The notes under the pieces were generated by a model that ran no database searches, was not told where the DNA came from, and saw nothing but the letters and a program-made list of their open reading frames with translations. The translations under genes and the position numbers were made by a program. DNA of 15,053 nucleotides, from NCBI GenBank assembly GCA_031258035.1, contig JAIRNL010000129.1, positions 1 through 15,053 on the forward strand, written 5' to 3'. Within the stretch, counting starts at the first letter, position 1. Each line of letters begins with the position of its first letter. Positions 1 to 6,583 of this stretch are shown here, piece after piece. Origin of the DNA: Azoarcus sp. Lineage in GTDB: Bacteria; Pseudomonadota; Gammaproteobacteria; Burkholderiales; Rhodocyclaceae.

Positions 1-18
1 CCGGCGCGGAAACGTCCT

Positions 19-34
19 GACGGCTTCGGCCGTC
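19..34. other. UUCG-tetraloop hairpin upstream of mgtE
   Basis: A perfect 6-bp inverted repeat, GACGGC and GCCGTC, encloses the loop TTCG. The closing C-G pair plus UUCG loop is a known, unusually stable RNA tetraloop. No T-run follows on either strand, so it is not a standard intrinsic terminator. It may end an upstream transcript cut off by the window edge, or lie in the mgtE leader. The structure is seen directly; its role is unknown. Confidence 0.45.
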
Positions 35-117
35 CCCTGCCGCCCCCCGATCCACTCACTTGTCGCGCGATGACTCCGGAAAAGAACCTGCACGCCGGGG
101 AACAGCCCCACGCCACC

Positions 118-122
118 GAGGG
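118..122 (+). promoter_or_regulatory. Ribosome binding site favouring the internal mgtE start
   Basis: GAGGG lies 7 bases before the ATG at 130, a good Shine-Dalgarno match at normal spacing. The alternative in-frame ATG at 70 is preceded by cacttgtcgcgcg, which has no such motif. This decides the start chosen for the magnesium transporter. Confidence 0.5.
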
Positions 123-129
123 CGGGGGG

Positions 130-1545
130 ATGCACCCCGATGAACTCCAGCAACATCTGCGCGAGGTGCAATCGCTGCTGGCGCATTCGCGCATCCATGC
201 GGGGGACAGCGAAGCGCACGAGGAAATGCCCGCGCTCGTCCTGCCCGCGCCCGAGGAGGCAAACGCGCTGCGGGCGCGGCTCGACGCCCTCCACCCGGCC
301 GACATTGCCTACATCCTCGAAGCCCTGCCGCTGAACGAGCGGCGCTATGTGTGGGATCTGGTCAAGGCCGAGCGCGACGGCGAAATCCTGCTCGAAGTCT
401 CCGACGCCGTCCGCGAATCCCTGATCGAGACGATGGCGCCGCACGAGTTGAAGGCGGCCGCCGAGACGCTGGACGCCGATGAGCTGGCCGACCTCGCCCC
501 TGATTTGCCGCCGGAAGTCATCCAGGATGTTTTCCAGTCGCTCTCCAGCGACGAGCGCGAGCAGTTGCGCGCGGCAATGTCCTACGCCGAGGATTCGGTC
601 GGGGCGCTGATGGATTTCGATCTGGTCACGGTGCGCGAGGATGTCACGCTCGAAGTGGTGTTGCGCTACCTGCGCCGTTTCGACGAGTTGCCGGATCACA
701 CCGACAAGTTGTTCGTGATCGACCGCGAGGAGCATCTGGTGGGCATCCTCACCCTGGAGTCGCTTCTCATCAACGATCCGGAAAGGCAGGTCTCCGAGGT
801 CATGCGGCGCGAGCCCAGGATCAGCTTCGCGCCCGACGATGATGCCGGCGACGCGGCGCAGGCGTTTGAACGTTACGATCTCGTCTCCGCCCCGGTGACG
901 GATCGAAGCAACAAGGTGATCGGACGCCTCACGGTGGCCGATGTGGTCGATTTCATCCGCGAGGAATCCGAGGCGGAGATCCTCAGCCACGCCGGCCTGC
1001 GCGAGGGCGAGGATGTTTTCGCGCCGATGTGGGATTCGGTGAAGAACCGCTGGGCCTGGCTGGCGATCAACCTCATCACGGCGTTCGTCGCTTCGCGGGT
1101 GATCGGCGCTTTTGAAGGTTCGATCGAAAAACTGGTGGCGCTGGCGGCGCTGATGCCCATCGTCGCCGGCATCGGCGGCAATTCGGGCAACCAGACCATC
1201 ACCATGATCGTGCGCGCGATCGCCACCGGGCAGATCGAGGAAAGCGCGATGCGGCGGTTGCTGAAAAAAGAGCTCGGCGTCGCCCTGGTAAACGGCCTCG
1301 TCTGGGGCGGGCTGCTCGGCGTGCTGTCCTGGTGGCTCTACCACAGCGCCTCGCTGGGGCTGGTGATGACGGCGGCGATGACGCTCAACTTGCTGCTGGC
1401 TGCCAGCGCCGGCGTCCTGATTCCGATTCTGCGCCAGCGCTTTGGCGGCGATCCGGCGGTGGGCAGTTCGGTGATGATCACGGCGCTGACCGATTCGGGG
1501 GGGTTCTTTATTTTTCTCGGGCTGGCGACGGTATTTTTGTTGTAG
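130..1545 (+). CDS. mgtE: Magnesium channel/transporter MgtE
   Basis: Inner-membrane Mg2+ channel of the MgtE/SLC41 family, in which a cytoplasmic Mg2+-sensing region gates the pore. The 471-residue product shows the family order: an acidic helical N domain (about residues 40-155, with LHPADIAYILEALP near its start), a tandem CBS pair (about 158-284), then a hydrophobic C-terminal half with about five membrane segments (about 302-471). Family signatures are visible: GGNSGNQT at 349-356 and TALTDSGG at 451-458, whose Asp455 sits where family members place pore-lining acidic residues. An ATG at 70 would add 20 residues of low-complexity sequence, but 130 has the better ribosome site. The TonB-like gene follows 31 bases downstream and is probably co-transcribed. 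The family call is very secure; the exact start is less so. Confidence 0.95.
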   Translation: MHPDELQQHLREVQSLLAHSRIHAGDSEAHEEMPALVLPAPEEANALRARLDALHPADIAYILEALPLNERRYVWDLVKAERDGEILLEVSDAVRESLIETMAPHELKAAAETLDADELADLAPDLPPEVIQDVFQSLSSDEREQLRAAMSYAEDSVGALMDFDLVTVREDVTLEVVLRYLRRFDELPDHTDKLFVIDREEHLVGILTLESLLINDPERQVSEVMRREPRISFAPDDDAGDAAQAFERYDLVSAPVTDRSNKVIGRLTVADVVDFIREESEAEILSHAGLREGEDVFAPMWDSVKNRWAWLAINLITAFVASRVIGAFEGSIEKLVALAALMPIVAGIGGNSGNQTITMIVRAIATGQIEESAMRRLLKKELGVALVNGLVWGGLLGVLSWWLYHSASLGLVMTAAMTLNLLLAASAGVLIPILRQRFGGDPAVGSSVMITALTDSGGFFIFLGLATVFLL

Positions 1546-1576
1546 TTTCGATGATCCGACCGCCGCCGCCACATCG

Positions 1577-2137
1577 ATGACTCTTTCCGCACGTCGCGCC
1601 GCGGGCGCGCTTTTTGCCGCCATTTTGCTGGGTGCTTCGTTGTCCGTCGAGGCGGCGAGGCCCAAATCGTCGGCCGCGGATAAGGCGGCGGCGGACGATA
1701 GAGCCAGGGCGCTCGAACTCGAAGCCGAGATCGCGCGCCGCACCCGGGCGTACCAACAGCGCCTGCGCCGTCAGCAGATCGCCGGCGATGAGACCGAAAG
1801 CCGCTTCGAGTCTTACCTCGCGGCTTTCCGGCGCAAGATCGCGTGCAGCGCCTCGCTTCACTATCCCAGGGCGGCGCGCGGCAAGATCTATGGCGACCTG
1901 GTCATCACCGTTTCCATCCTCGCCGACGGTTCGCTTGAAGATACGAGGATCGAGCGCAGTTCCGGCCACAAGGTGCTCGACGAGGGCGCGCGGGACATCG
2001 CCCGGAAGGCCGCGCCGTTCGCCCCCTTCCCGCCCGAGATCCGCCGCGATGCCGACGCGATCGACATTACGCGCACCTGGACATTCACTTACACGGAAGA
2101 AAGCGCGGAAAACGCCGAGGATCCGTGCGCCGAATGA
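1577..2137 (+). CDS. Short TonB-family protein (TonB C-terminal domain)
   Basis: 186 residues. Residues 1-27 are a basic then hydrophobic stretch ending near SVEA-AR, readable either as a signal peptide or as a TonB-type membrane anchor. Residues 35-85 are charged and probably helical. Residues 88-172 match the TonB C-terminal fold, with YPRAARGKIYGDLVITVSI, ADGSLEDTRIERSSGHKVLDE, the APFAPFPPEIRRD segment and a final DITRTWTF strand. TonB proteins couple the ExbBD proton-motive-force motor to outer-membrane receptors. Odd here: the protein is short, has no proline-rich periplasm-spanning linker, and has no exbB/exbD beside it. It may instead serve as an envelope protein that reuses the domain. 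No clear ribosome site precedes the ATG, so the start is uncertain. The domain assignment is strong; an energy-transducing role is only inferred. Confidence 0.85.
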   Translation: MTLSARRAAGALFAAILLGASLSVEAARPKSSAADKAAADDRARALELEAEIARRTRAYQQRLRRQQIAGDETESRFESYLAAFRRKIACSASLHYPRAARGKIYGDLVITVSILADGSLEDTRIERSSGHKVLDEGARDIARKAAPFAPFPPEIRRDADAIDITRTWTFTYTEESAENAEDPCAE

Positions 2138-2139
2138 GG

Positions 2140-2154
2140 CGCCGTCTCACGGCG
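2140..2154. other. Small hairpin just after the TonB-like gene
   Basis: A perfect 6-bp inverted repeat, CGCCGT and ACGGCG, with a 3-base loop starts 3 bases after the stop of the TonB-like gene, in the 110-base gap between two converging genes. There is no T-run, so it is at best a weak or factor-assisted terminator. I see nothing else convincing in 2138-2247. Confidence 0.25.
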
Positions 2155-2247
2155 GGGCCGGCGGTCGATGCCGCGAAGGCGGGATATTCAGGCGCGTGCT
2201 TTCCGGAGCGGCGCGGCGCGTTCCGATGCCGCGAACGGCCCTGGGCC

Positions 2248-4362
2248 TCAGGCGTTTTTCTCCGCCCGCTTCAGGCGCAGAGTGAAGCTCACTCCGCCGT
2301 CTTCATTGACGGCCCGTATCGTGCCGCCCATTTTCGCCATGTAGGTTTTCGCCACGAAGAGGCCCTGCCCGCGGCGGCCTTCGCCGCCGCCGCCGTCGGA
2401 GGCGCCGGAAAAACCGTACTCGAAAATCTTGTCGAGCCATTCGGGGGGGATGGCGGCGCCCGCGTTGTGGATTTTCACCGCGACTTCGCCGGGTTCCGAC
2501 TTGTCGCCGGGATCGAGCGCGATGAGGATGGGGGTGCCGGGGACGCGGTGGCGCCCGGCGTTCTTGAGCAGGTGGCCGATGACGTCTTCGAGCGAGTATT
2601 CGTCGGCGCGTACCGGCACGGGGCTGCCATGGGGCGCATAGCGCACGTCGTCGACGCCGATGTGCGGCGCGTTGGCGGCGATGTTGGCCAGGAAATCGTC
2701 GAGATCGAGCCTCTCCAGTGCCAGCCTCGAGGATTGGAAGGCTTCGCTCGGGCTGGCGCCGCCGTAGAGCACGCGGATGGCCTGCTGCATGCGGGCAAGG
2801 TAGCGATGGCCCGGATCGTCGGGGCTGCCGTGGAGCGCGAGCAGGGATTGCAATGGCGACATGATCTCGTGTCCGACGGCGTGCCATTGCTCTTTTTCCT
2901 GGGCGGCGCGGATGCGTTCGCGGTCGGCGTCTTCCTTGACGCGGGCAAGAAGGCGGTCGAGGCGGTCAGCCAGGATGCCCAGTTCGTCGCTGCCTTCGAG
3001 ATCGGCGAAATCGAACGCGCCGAAACCGGGGCCGGGTTCCTCGCGCCAGGGCGAAAACTGGCGGGCGCGGCGGGTCAGTAGCGCGATGCGGCGGATCATG
3101 CCGATTTCGATCACCAGCCAGGCGAGCACGATGGCCACCATCACCGCGCCGACGAACCATGACAGGCGGGTCGCGGTGGCGCTCAGGGTCTGGTTGACGA
3201 CGCGAGCGGCCTCGCCGTGCAGGATGACGCGATAGTTGCCGGAAGGCGTCGCCACCGTGTCTTCGAGGTCGATCGGGGCCATGGCGTCCCGCTCGCCGAC
3301 CGGCAGGCGCCGGATCAGCCGGGTGAGCAGCGGCGACATTTGTTCTTCCAGTCCGCCTTTGCCCCGGATCAGGGCCTCGTCGCGTTCGCTGTGTTCGCGC
3401 CGGATGCGCAGGGTCTCGCCCGCTTGCAGGAATTCGCCGAGATCGCCCAGCGAAAAAGGCGCGATGGCGCCGCGCGCGGTGCTGTCGAACAGGGCGGCCT
3501 CGCGGCCCTTTCCCGCGCTTGGCGGAAAGAACGCGATTTCCACCGCGATCTTGTTCAGGTCGGGCGGCGGCCAGGGGGCGCGCCGGTCGCGCAGCAGCTC
3601 GGCGATCAGTTCCTCGACCGGCAGCCGCAAGGAGAAAAAAGATTTTCGCTCGCAGTTCTCGCCGCTTTGGCGCGCATCGAGGCAGCGCGATTCTTGCCAC
3701 AACCAGCCGCGAAATTCTCTCACCGGCATGCTTTTGTGGTAGTCGCGCCCGTCCAGTTCTTCATAGCCGGTCAGCCGTCCGCGCACGCCCTCGAAAGAGG
3801 CATTCCGGCGCGGCGGCAAAAGCTCGAAGGGCGCAAGCCAGCGGTGATGCACGCCGCGCATGTAGACGGAAACGCGCATGCGGTGGGCGCCGTCCAGAAA
3901 TTTGTCGCCGATCTCGTGCGGCACGAGCGGCCCGCTCTCGAAAGTCCCCGCCGCGTAGATGAAGCCGCCGATCCACGGATTGTTGCCGACCCCCACGCAC
4001 AGGCTGCCGTTGCGCGGGTATCGGATCAGGCAATCGGCCATTTCCACCGCATTCCACGTCTTGGACTGGTCGTCGAAGTCGATGGACGAAAACGGCAGCA
4101 GCACCGGGTGCAGCCTGCCCGCGCCATCCATGCCCCGCGCCGGATTGAGCAGTGCGAGCTGCCCCGAGGGATGGCGCAGGCGGGTGACGATCTGCTCTTT
4201 GGTCTTGGCCAGCACGCTCTGGTAGTTGCGCCAGGCGCGTTGCTTTTCGCCCTGCAACACCGCCACGGCCAAGGCCATGACCGCAAGGATGAGCAGCAGG
4301 AATGCGCCGCGGAACAGTATCCGCAGCCGAAAGGAAGCCAACCAGCGCGGGAAACGCCGCAT
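2248..4362 (-). CDS. Membrane sensor histidine kinase with large periplasmic sensor region
   Basis: 704-residue two-component sensor kinase. A membrane segment lies at about residues 15-37 and a second at about 400-422. The roughly 360 residues between them should be periplasmic and match no sensor domain I recognise. All four cysteines of the protein lie there, as two close pairs (111/122 and 227/237), which suggests disulfides. A HAMP-like linker (about 423-476) leads to the kinase: H-box GHEIMSPLQ with the probable phospho-acceptor His498, N-box HLLKNAGRH (Asn601), G1-like HNAGAAIPP with Asn where many kinases have Asp, F-box IFEYGF (646-651) and G2 GRRGQGLFVAK (662-672). The set looks complete enough for activity. 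The gene starts 7 bases after the response regulator stop, and that stop region (GGTAGG) may supply its ribosome site. Partnership with that regulator is a strong inference; the signal is unknown. Confidence 0.93.
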   Translation of the reverse strand: MRRFPRWLASFRLRILFRGAFLLLILAVMALAVAVLQGEKQRAWRNYQSVLAKTKEQIVTRLRHPSGQLALLNPARGMDGAGRLHPVLLPFSSIDFDDQSKTWNAVEMADCLIRYPRNGSLCVGVGNNPWIGGFIYAAGTFESGPLVPHEIGDKFLDGAHRMRVSVYMRGVHHRWLAPFELLPPRRNASFEGVRGRLTGYEELDGRDYHKSMPVREFRGWLWQESRCLDARQSGENCERKSFFSLRLPVEELIAELLRDRRAPWPPPDLNKIAVEIAFFPPSAGKGREAALFDSTARGAIAPFSLGDLGEFLQAGETLRIRREHSERDEALIRGKGGLEEQMSPLLTRLIRRLPVGERDAMAPIDLEDTVATPSGNYRVILHGEAARVVNQTLSATATRLSWFVGAVMVAIVLAWLVIEIGMIRRIALLTRRARQFSPWREEPGPGFGAFDFADLEGSDELGILADRLDRLLARVKEDADRERIRAAQEKEQWHAVGHEIMSPLQSLLALHGSPDDPGHRYLARMQQAIRVLYGGASPSEAFQSSRLALERLDLDDFLANIAANAPHIGVDDVRYAPHGSPVPVRADEYSLEDVIGHLLKNAGRHRVPGTPILIALDPGDKSEPGEVAVKIHNAGAAIPPEWLDKIFEYGFSGASDGGGGEGRRGQGLFVAKTYMAKMGGTIRAVNEDGGVSFTLRLKRAEKNA

Positions 4363-4369
4363 CGCGCGC

Positions 4370-5083
4370 CTACCTGCCTGTGTTCCGGGAGGCGCCCGTC
4401 CAGCGGAAGCCGCGCATCGGCACGTTCTCGATGCCGTCGAACCGTTCGTCGAGTTCGCGGAACGCTTCGCGCAGGGTGCTGATGTGCTTGCGGATGTTTT
4501 CGCGGTTGCGCCCGCTTTTCACCGCCGCGAACAGTTCGTCGTAGGAGACCACTTCGCCCCGGCGTTCGTGGAGCACGGCAAGGATGCGTTGCGCGGTGAG
4601 CGGCACGTTGACTCGTTTGCCGCGCCAGAAAGGGGCGCCCTGGTGCAGGGGGTCGATGGAGAGTTCGTCGCCCGCCGGTCGTGCCGCCGCGACCTGGCGC
4701 CGGCTTTTCGCGGCGCGCAGCATCTCCAGGAAGGTGTCGATGAATTCCGGTTCTTCAAAAGTGGTTTTTTGCAGGTAATCCCAGGCGTCGAGCGCCCGCA
4801 TGATGCCCCGGTAAACCGCCGCCGGCATGGCCGAAACCACCAGCACCGGCGTGCCGCGCCCGGTCTTGTTGATGGCGTTGATGATGGCCACCCCGGCATG
4901 ACGGTCGCGTCCGAGTTCGATATCGAGGATCACGAGGTCGTAGTCTTCGCGGGCGATGGCCGCCTCGGCTTCGTCGCGGGTAAACCATTGCGCCACCGCG
5001 ACCTCCGGGGCCGCGGAAAGCACCCAGTCGCGGATTTGCCCGCTCGTCGGGCCGTCGTCCTCGATGATCGCTACCTTGTACAT
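4370..5083 (-). CDS. Response regulator, receiver plus OmpR-like winged-helix domain
   Basis: 237 residues, presumed target of the adjacent histidine kinase. The receiver domain (about 1-120) has the acidic pocket EDD at 8-10, the phospho-acceptor Asp54 in LVILDIELG, a Ser84 switch residue and conserved Lys106. That Lys is followed by Thr, not the usual Pro. The C-terminal part (about 138-232) has the pattern of an OmpR/PhoB-type DNA-binding domain: a strand-rich start, VPLTAQRILAVL, the recognition-helix region NRENIRKHISTLREAF, and a closing MRGFRWTG hairpin. The ATG at 5083 was chosen because the receiver fold begins directly with MYKVAIIEDD. An ATG at 5128 would add 15 unrelated residues. 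It is first in a two-gene operon and diverges from the SPFH gene, whose promoter it could plausibly bind. Its targets are unknown. Confidence 0.93.
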   Translation of the reverse strand: MYKVAIIEDDGPTSGQIRDWVLSAAPEVAVAQWFTRDEAEAAIAREDYDLVILDIELGRDRHAGVAIINAINKTGRGTPVLVVSAMPAAVYRGIMRALDAWDYLQKTTFEEPEFIDTFLEMLRAAKSRRQVAAARPAGDELSIDPLHQGAPFWRGKRVNVPLTAQRILAVLHERRGEVVSYDELFAAVKSGRNRENIRKHISTLREAFRELDERFDGIENVPMRGFRWTGASRNTGR

Positions 5084-5105
5084 CGCATTCCGGCCCGGTT
5101 CCCGC

Positions 5106-5168
5106 GTGTGAAGGCCGCTATCGTACATCAGGCCCCGGCGCGCGGCGGCCGTGTGAACGTTTCTTCAC
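5106..5168. promoter_or_regulatory. Candidate operator repeats in the divergent control region
   Basis: GTGTGAA occurs at 5106-5112 and again at 5151-5157, an offset of 45 bases. The second copy is also half of an inverted repeat, GTGAA (5153-5157) with TTCAC (5164-5168). These repeats lie between the response regulator start and the SPFH gene, where an OmpR-like regulator binding direct repeats would be expected. Binding is inference only, and no convincing -35/-10 pair was identified. Confidence 0.3.
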
Positions 5169-5220
5169 GCCCCCGGCGGAAACGGTTGCGGCCATGAGCG
5201 AAGCCGGTTGTCCACGGCAT

Positions 5221-5230
5221 GGAACGTTCC
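5221..5230. promoter_or_regulatory. 10-bp perfect palindrome GGAACGTTCC
   Basis: A perfect 10-base palindrome lies 85 bases upstream of the SPFH start and 138 bases upstream of the response regulator start, in the shared intergenic region. It could be a dimer-binding operator. By its size alone it could also be chance in GC-rich DNA. Confidence 0.25.
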
Positions 5231-5235
5231 GCGCG

Positions 5236-5273
5236 GGCGGCGCCATGATGCCCGCCATGGATGAGGCGCCGCC
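5236..5273. other. 9-bp stem-loop in the leader of the SPFH gene
   Basis: GGCGGCGCC (5236-5244) and GGCGCCGCC (5265-5273) are perfect inverted repeats around a 20-base loop. They end 41 bases before the SPFH start codon. With no T-run this is not a terminator. If transcribed it would form a very stable leader hairpin that could affect translation or stability of the SPFH mRNA. The function is not established. Confidence 0.35.
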
Positions 5274-5314
5274 GCCATTCATCCGGAACCCCCCTCACCA
5301 CGAAAGGTACGATC

Positions 5315-6580
5315 ATGGAACACATCGACTGCGATACCCCGAACGGCAACGCGCCGCGCTCCCGCGGGGAAAGAAGTGCCCGCTTCATCATGGCCAGCCT
5401 GCGACGCTTGCCCTTGCGCCGCGCCACCGTCCTGGGCGCGCTGTGCCTGGCTGCCTGGGGCATCGCCGCCCATCCCCCCATGCAGACCGTCGCGCGCGGC
5501 GAAACAGGGCTGCGCACCAACCAATGGACGGGCGGCATCGACCGCTTCCGGGAAGGCCCGGTGCTGGTCATTCCCGGCATCCACGCCATGCGCACTTTCC
5601 CGCTGCGCGACCAGCTCTATCGCCCGGATAAAAGCGCCGGAACGGTATTCACTTTCCAGTCGGTCGAAGGGCTGGATCTGGGGGTGGATTTCGCCGTCCG
5701 CTACGCGTTCGACATCAACCGGCTGACGACCACGGCGCGCGCCCTGCCCGACGATATCGCCAACGAAATCGTGCTGCCCGCCACGCAGGACGTATTGCAC
5801 AAGACGCTTTCACGCTACACGGTGCGCGAGATTTTCTCGGCCCGTCGCCAGGAAATCCAGGACGAGATCGCCCGGGAACTCCAGAGCCGCCTCGATGAAG
5901 ATGGCGTCAAGCTGAAGTCCCTGGCTCTCGGCAAGATCGCGCTGCCGCCCGATTACCTCGCGGGCATGGAAAAGATGCTGGCTGCGGAACTGGCGAGCGA
6001 GCAGATGAAATACACGCTCGAACTCAAGGAAAAGGAAGTCCGGGAAAGCGAACTGCGGGCCGAAGCCGACAAGGCGCGGCGCGAGAAAGAGGCGCAGGCC
6101 GCGGCGCAGGAGCAGATCATCGCCGCGCAGGCGCAGGCCGAGGCGATGAAGCACATCCTGCCTTTCAAGGAAAAACAAATCCGCCAGCGCGAGCTGGAGG
6201 CGGACGCAGCCAAGGCGACGCGGATCAGGCAGGCGCAGGCCGAGGCCGAGGCGCGCCGCATCGAGGCCGAAGCCGAGGCCGATTCGCGCAAGAAGCTTGC
6301 CGAGGCCGAGGCGTACCGGCTTGAGCAGGTCGGCAAGGCCAACAGCGAGCAGATGGCGCGCGAAGGGGCGATCCTGGCGCGCAGCCCGTTGCTCATCCAG
6401 AAGACATTGGCTGAGAAGCTCTCCGACAAAGTGCAGGTCATCATCGCCCCGCCCGGCGCCAATGGCCGCTTCATCGGCGAAAACCTGGTCGGCAAATTGC
6501 CCGCCGGGCGGGAAAACGCGGGCAACGCGGCGGCGGGCGGCGGCTACGCCCGCGGCGACGAAACCGGCGAGGAGGGTTGA
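5315..6580 (+). CDS. SPFH/prohibitin-family membrane protein
   Basis: 421 residues. After a basic, polar start, one hydrophobic segment (about 37-53) should anchor the protein in the inner membrane, with the rest probably on the periplasmic side, though orientation is inferred. Residues about 55-230 match the SPFH/Band 7/prohibitin pattern: early VARGETGLRTN, strands around VFTFQSVEGLDLGVDFAVRY, and the long helix with YTVREIFSARRQEIQDEI. Residues about 225-355 are a highly charged coiled coil rich in Ala, Glu, Arg and Gln. The tail is Gly/Ala rich. Prohibitin-type proteins form large oligomeric membrane scaffolds and often modulate membrane proteases; the client here is unknown. The ATG at 5315 has AAAGG 7 bases upstream, which favours it over an in-frame ATG at 5261. 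It forms an operon with the next gene, whose ribosome site overlaps its last codons. Confidence 0.88.
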   Translation: MEHIDCDTPNGNAPRSRGERSARFIMASLRRLPLRRATVLGALCLAAWGIAAHPPMQTVARGETGLRTNQWTGGIDRFREGPVLVIPGIHAMRTFPLRDQLYRPDKSAGTVFTFQSVEGLDLGVDFAVRYAFDINRLTTTARALPDDIANEIVLPATQDVLHKTLSRYTVREIFSARRQEIQDEIARELQSRLDEDGVKLKSLALGKIALPPDYLAGMEKMLAAELASEQMKYTLELKEKEVRESELRAEADKARREKEAQAAAQEQIIAAQAQAEAMKHILPFKEKQIRQRELEADAAKATRIRQAQAEAEARRIEAEAEADSRKKLAEAEAYRLEQVGKANSEQMAREGAILARSPLLIQKTLAEKLSDKVQVIIAPPGANGRFIGENLVGKLPAGRENAGNAAAGGGYARGDETGEEG

Positions 6581-6583
6581 ATC

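Noticed and set aside
2125..4482. Two long plus-strand frames (318 and 421 codons) opposite the histidine kinase
   Set aside because: They lack any domain and mirror the kinase codons; the kinase motifs lie on the minus strand.
2248..5083. The kinase/regulator pair as part of a proteobacterial dedicated sortase system, because the kinase length is similar
   Set aside because: No sortase or LPXTG-type target is present in the window and I cannot match the sensor region to that family.
6230..6330. Repetitive GAGGCCGAGGC-type bases considered as a DNA repeat array
   Set aside because: They encode the Ala-Glu-rich coiled coil of the SPFH protein and reflect its amino-acid repeat, not a separate element.
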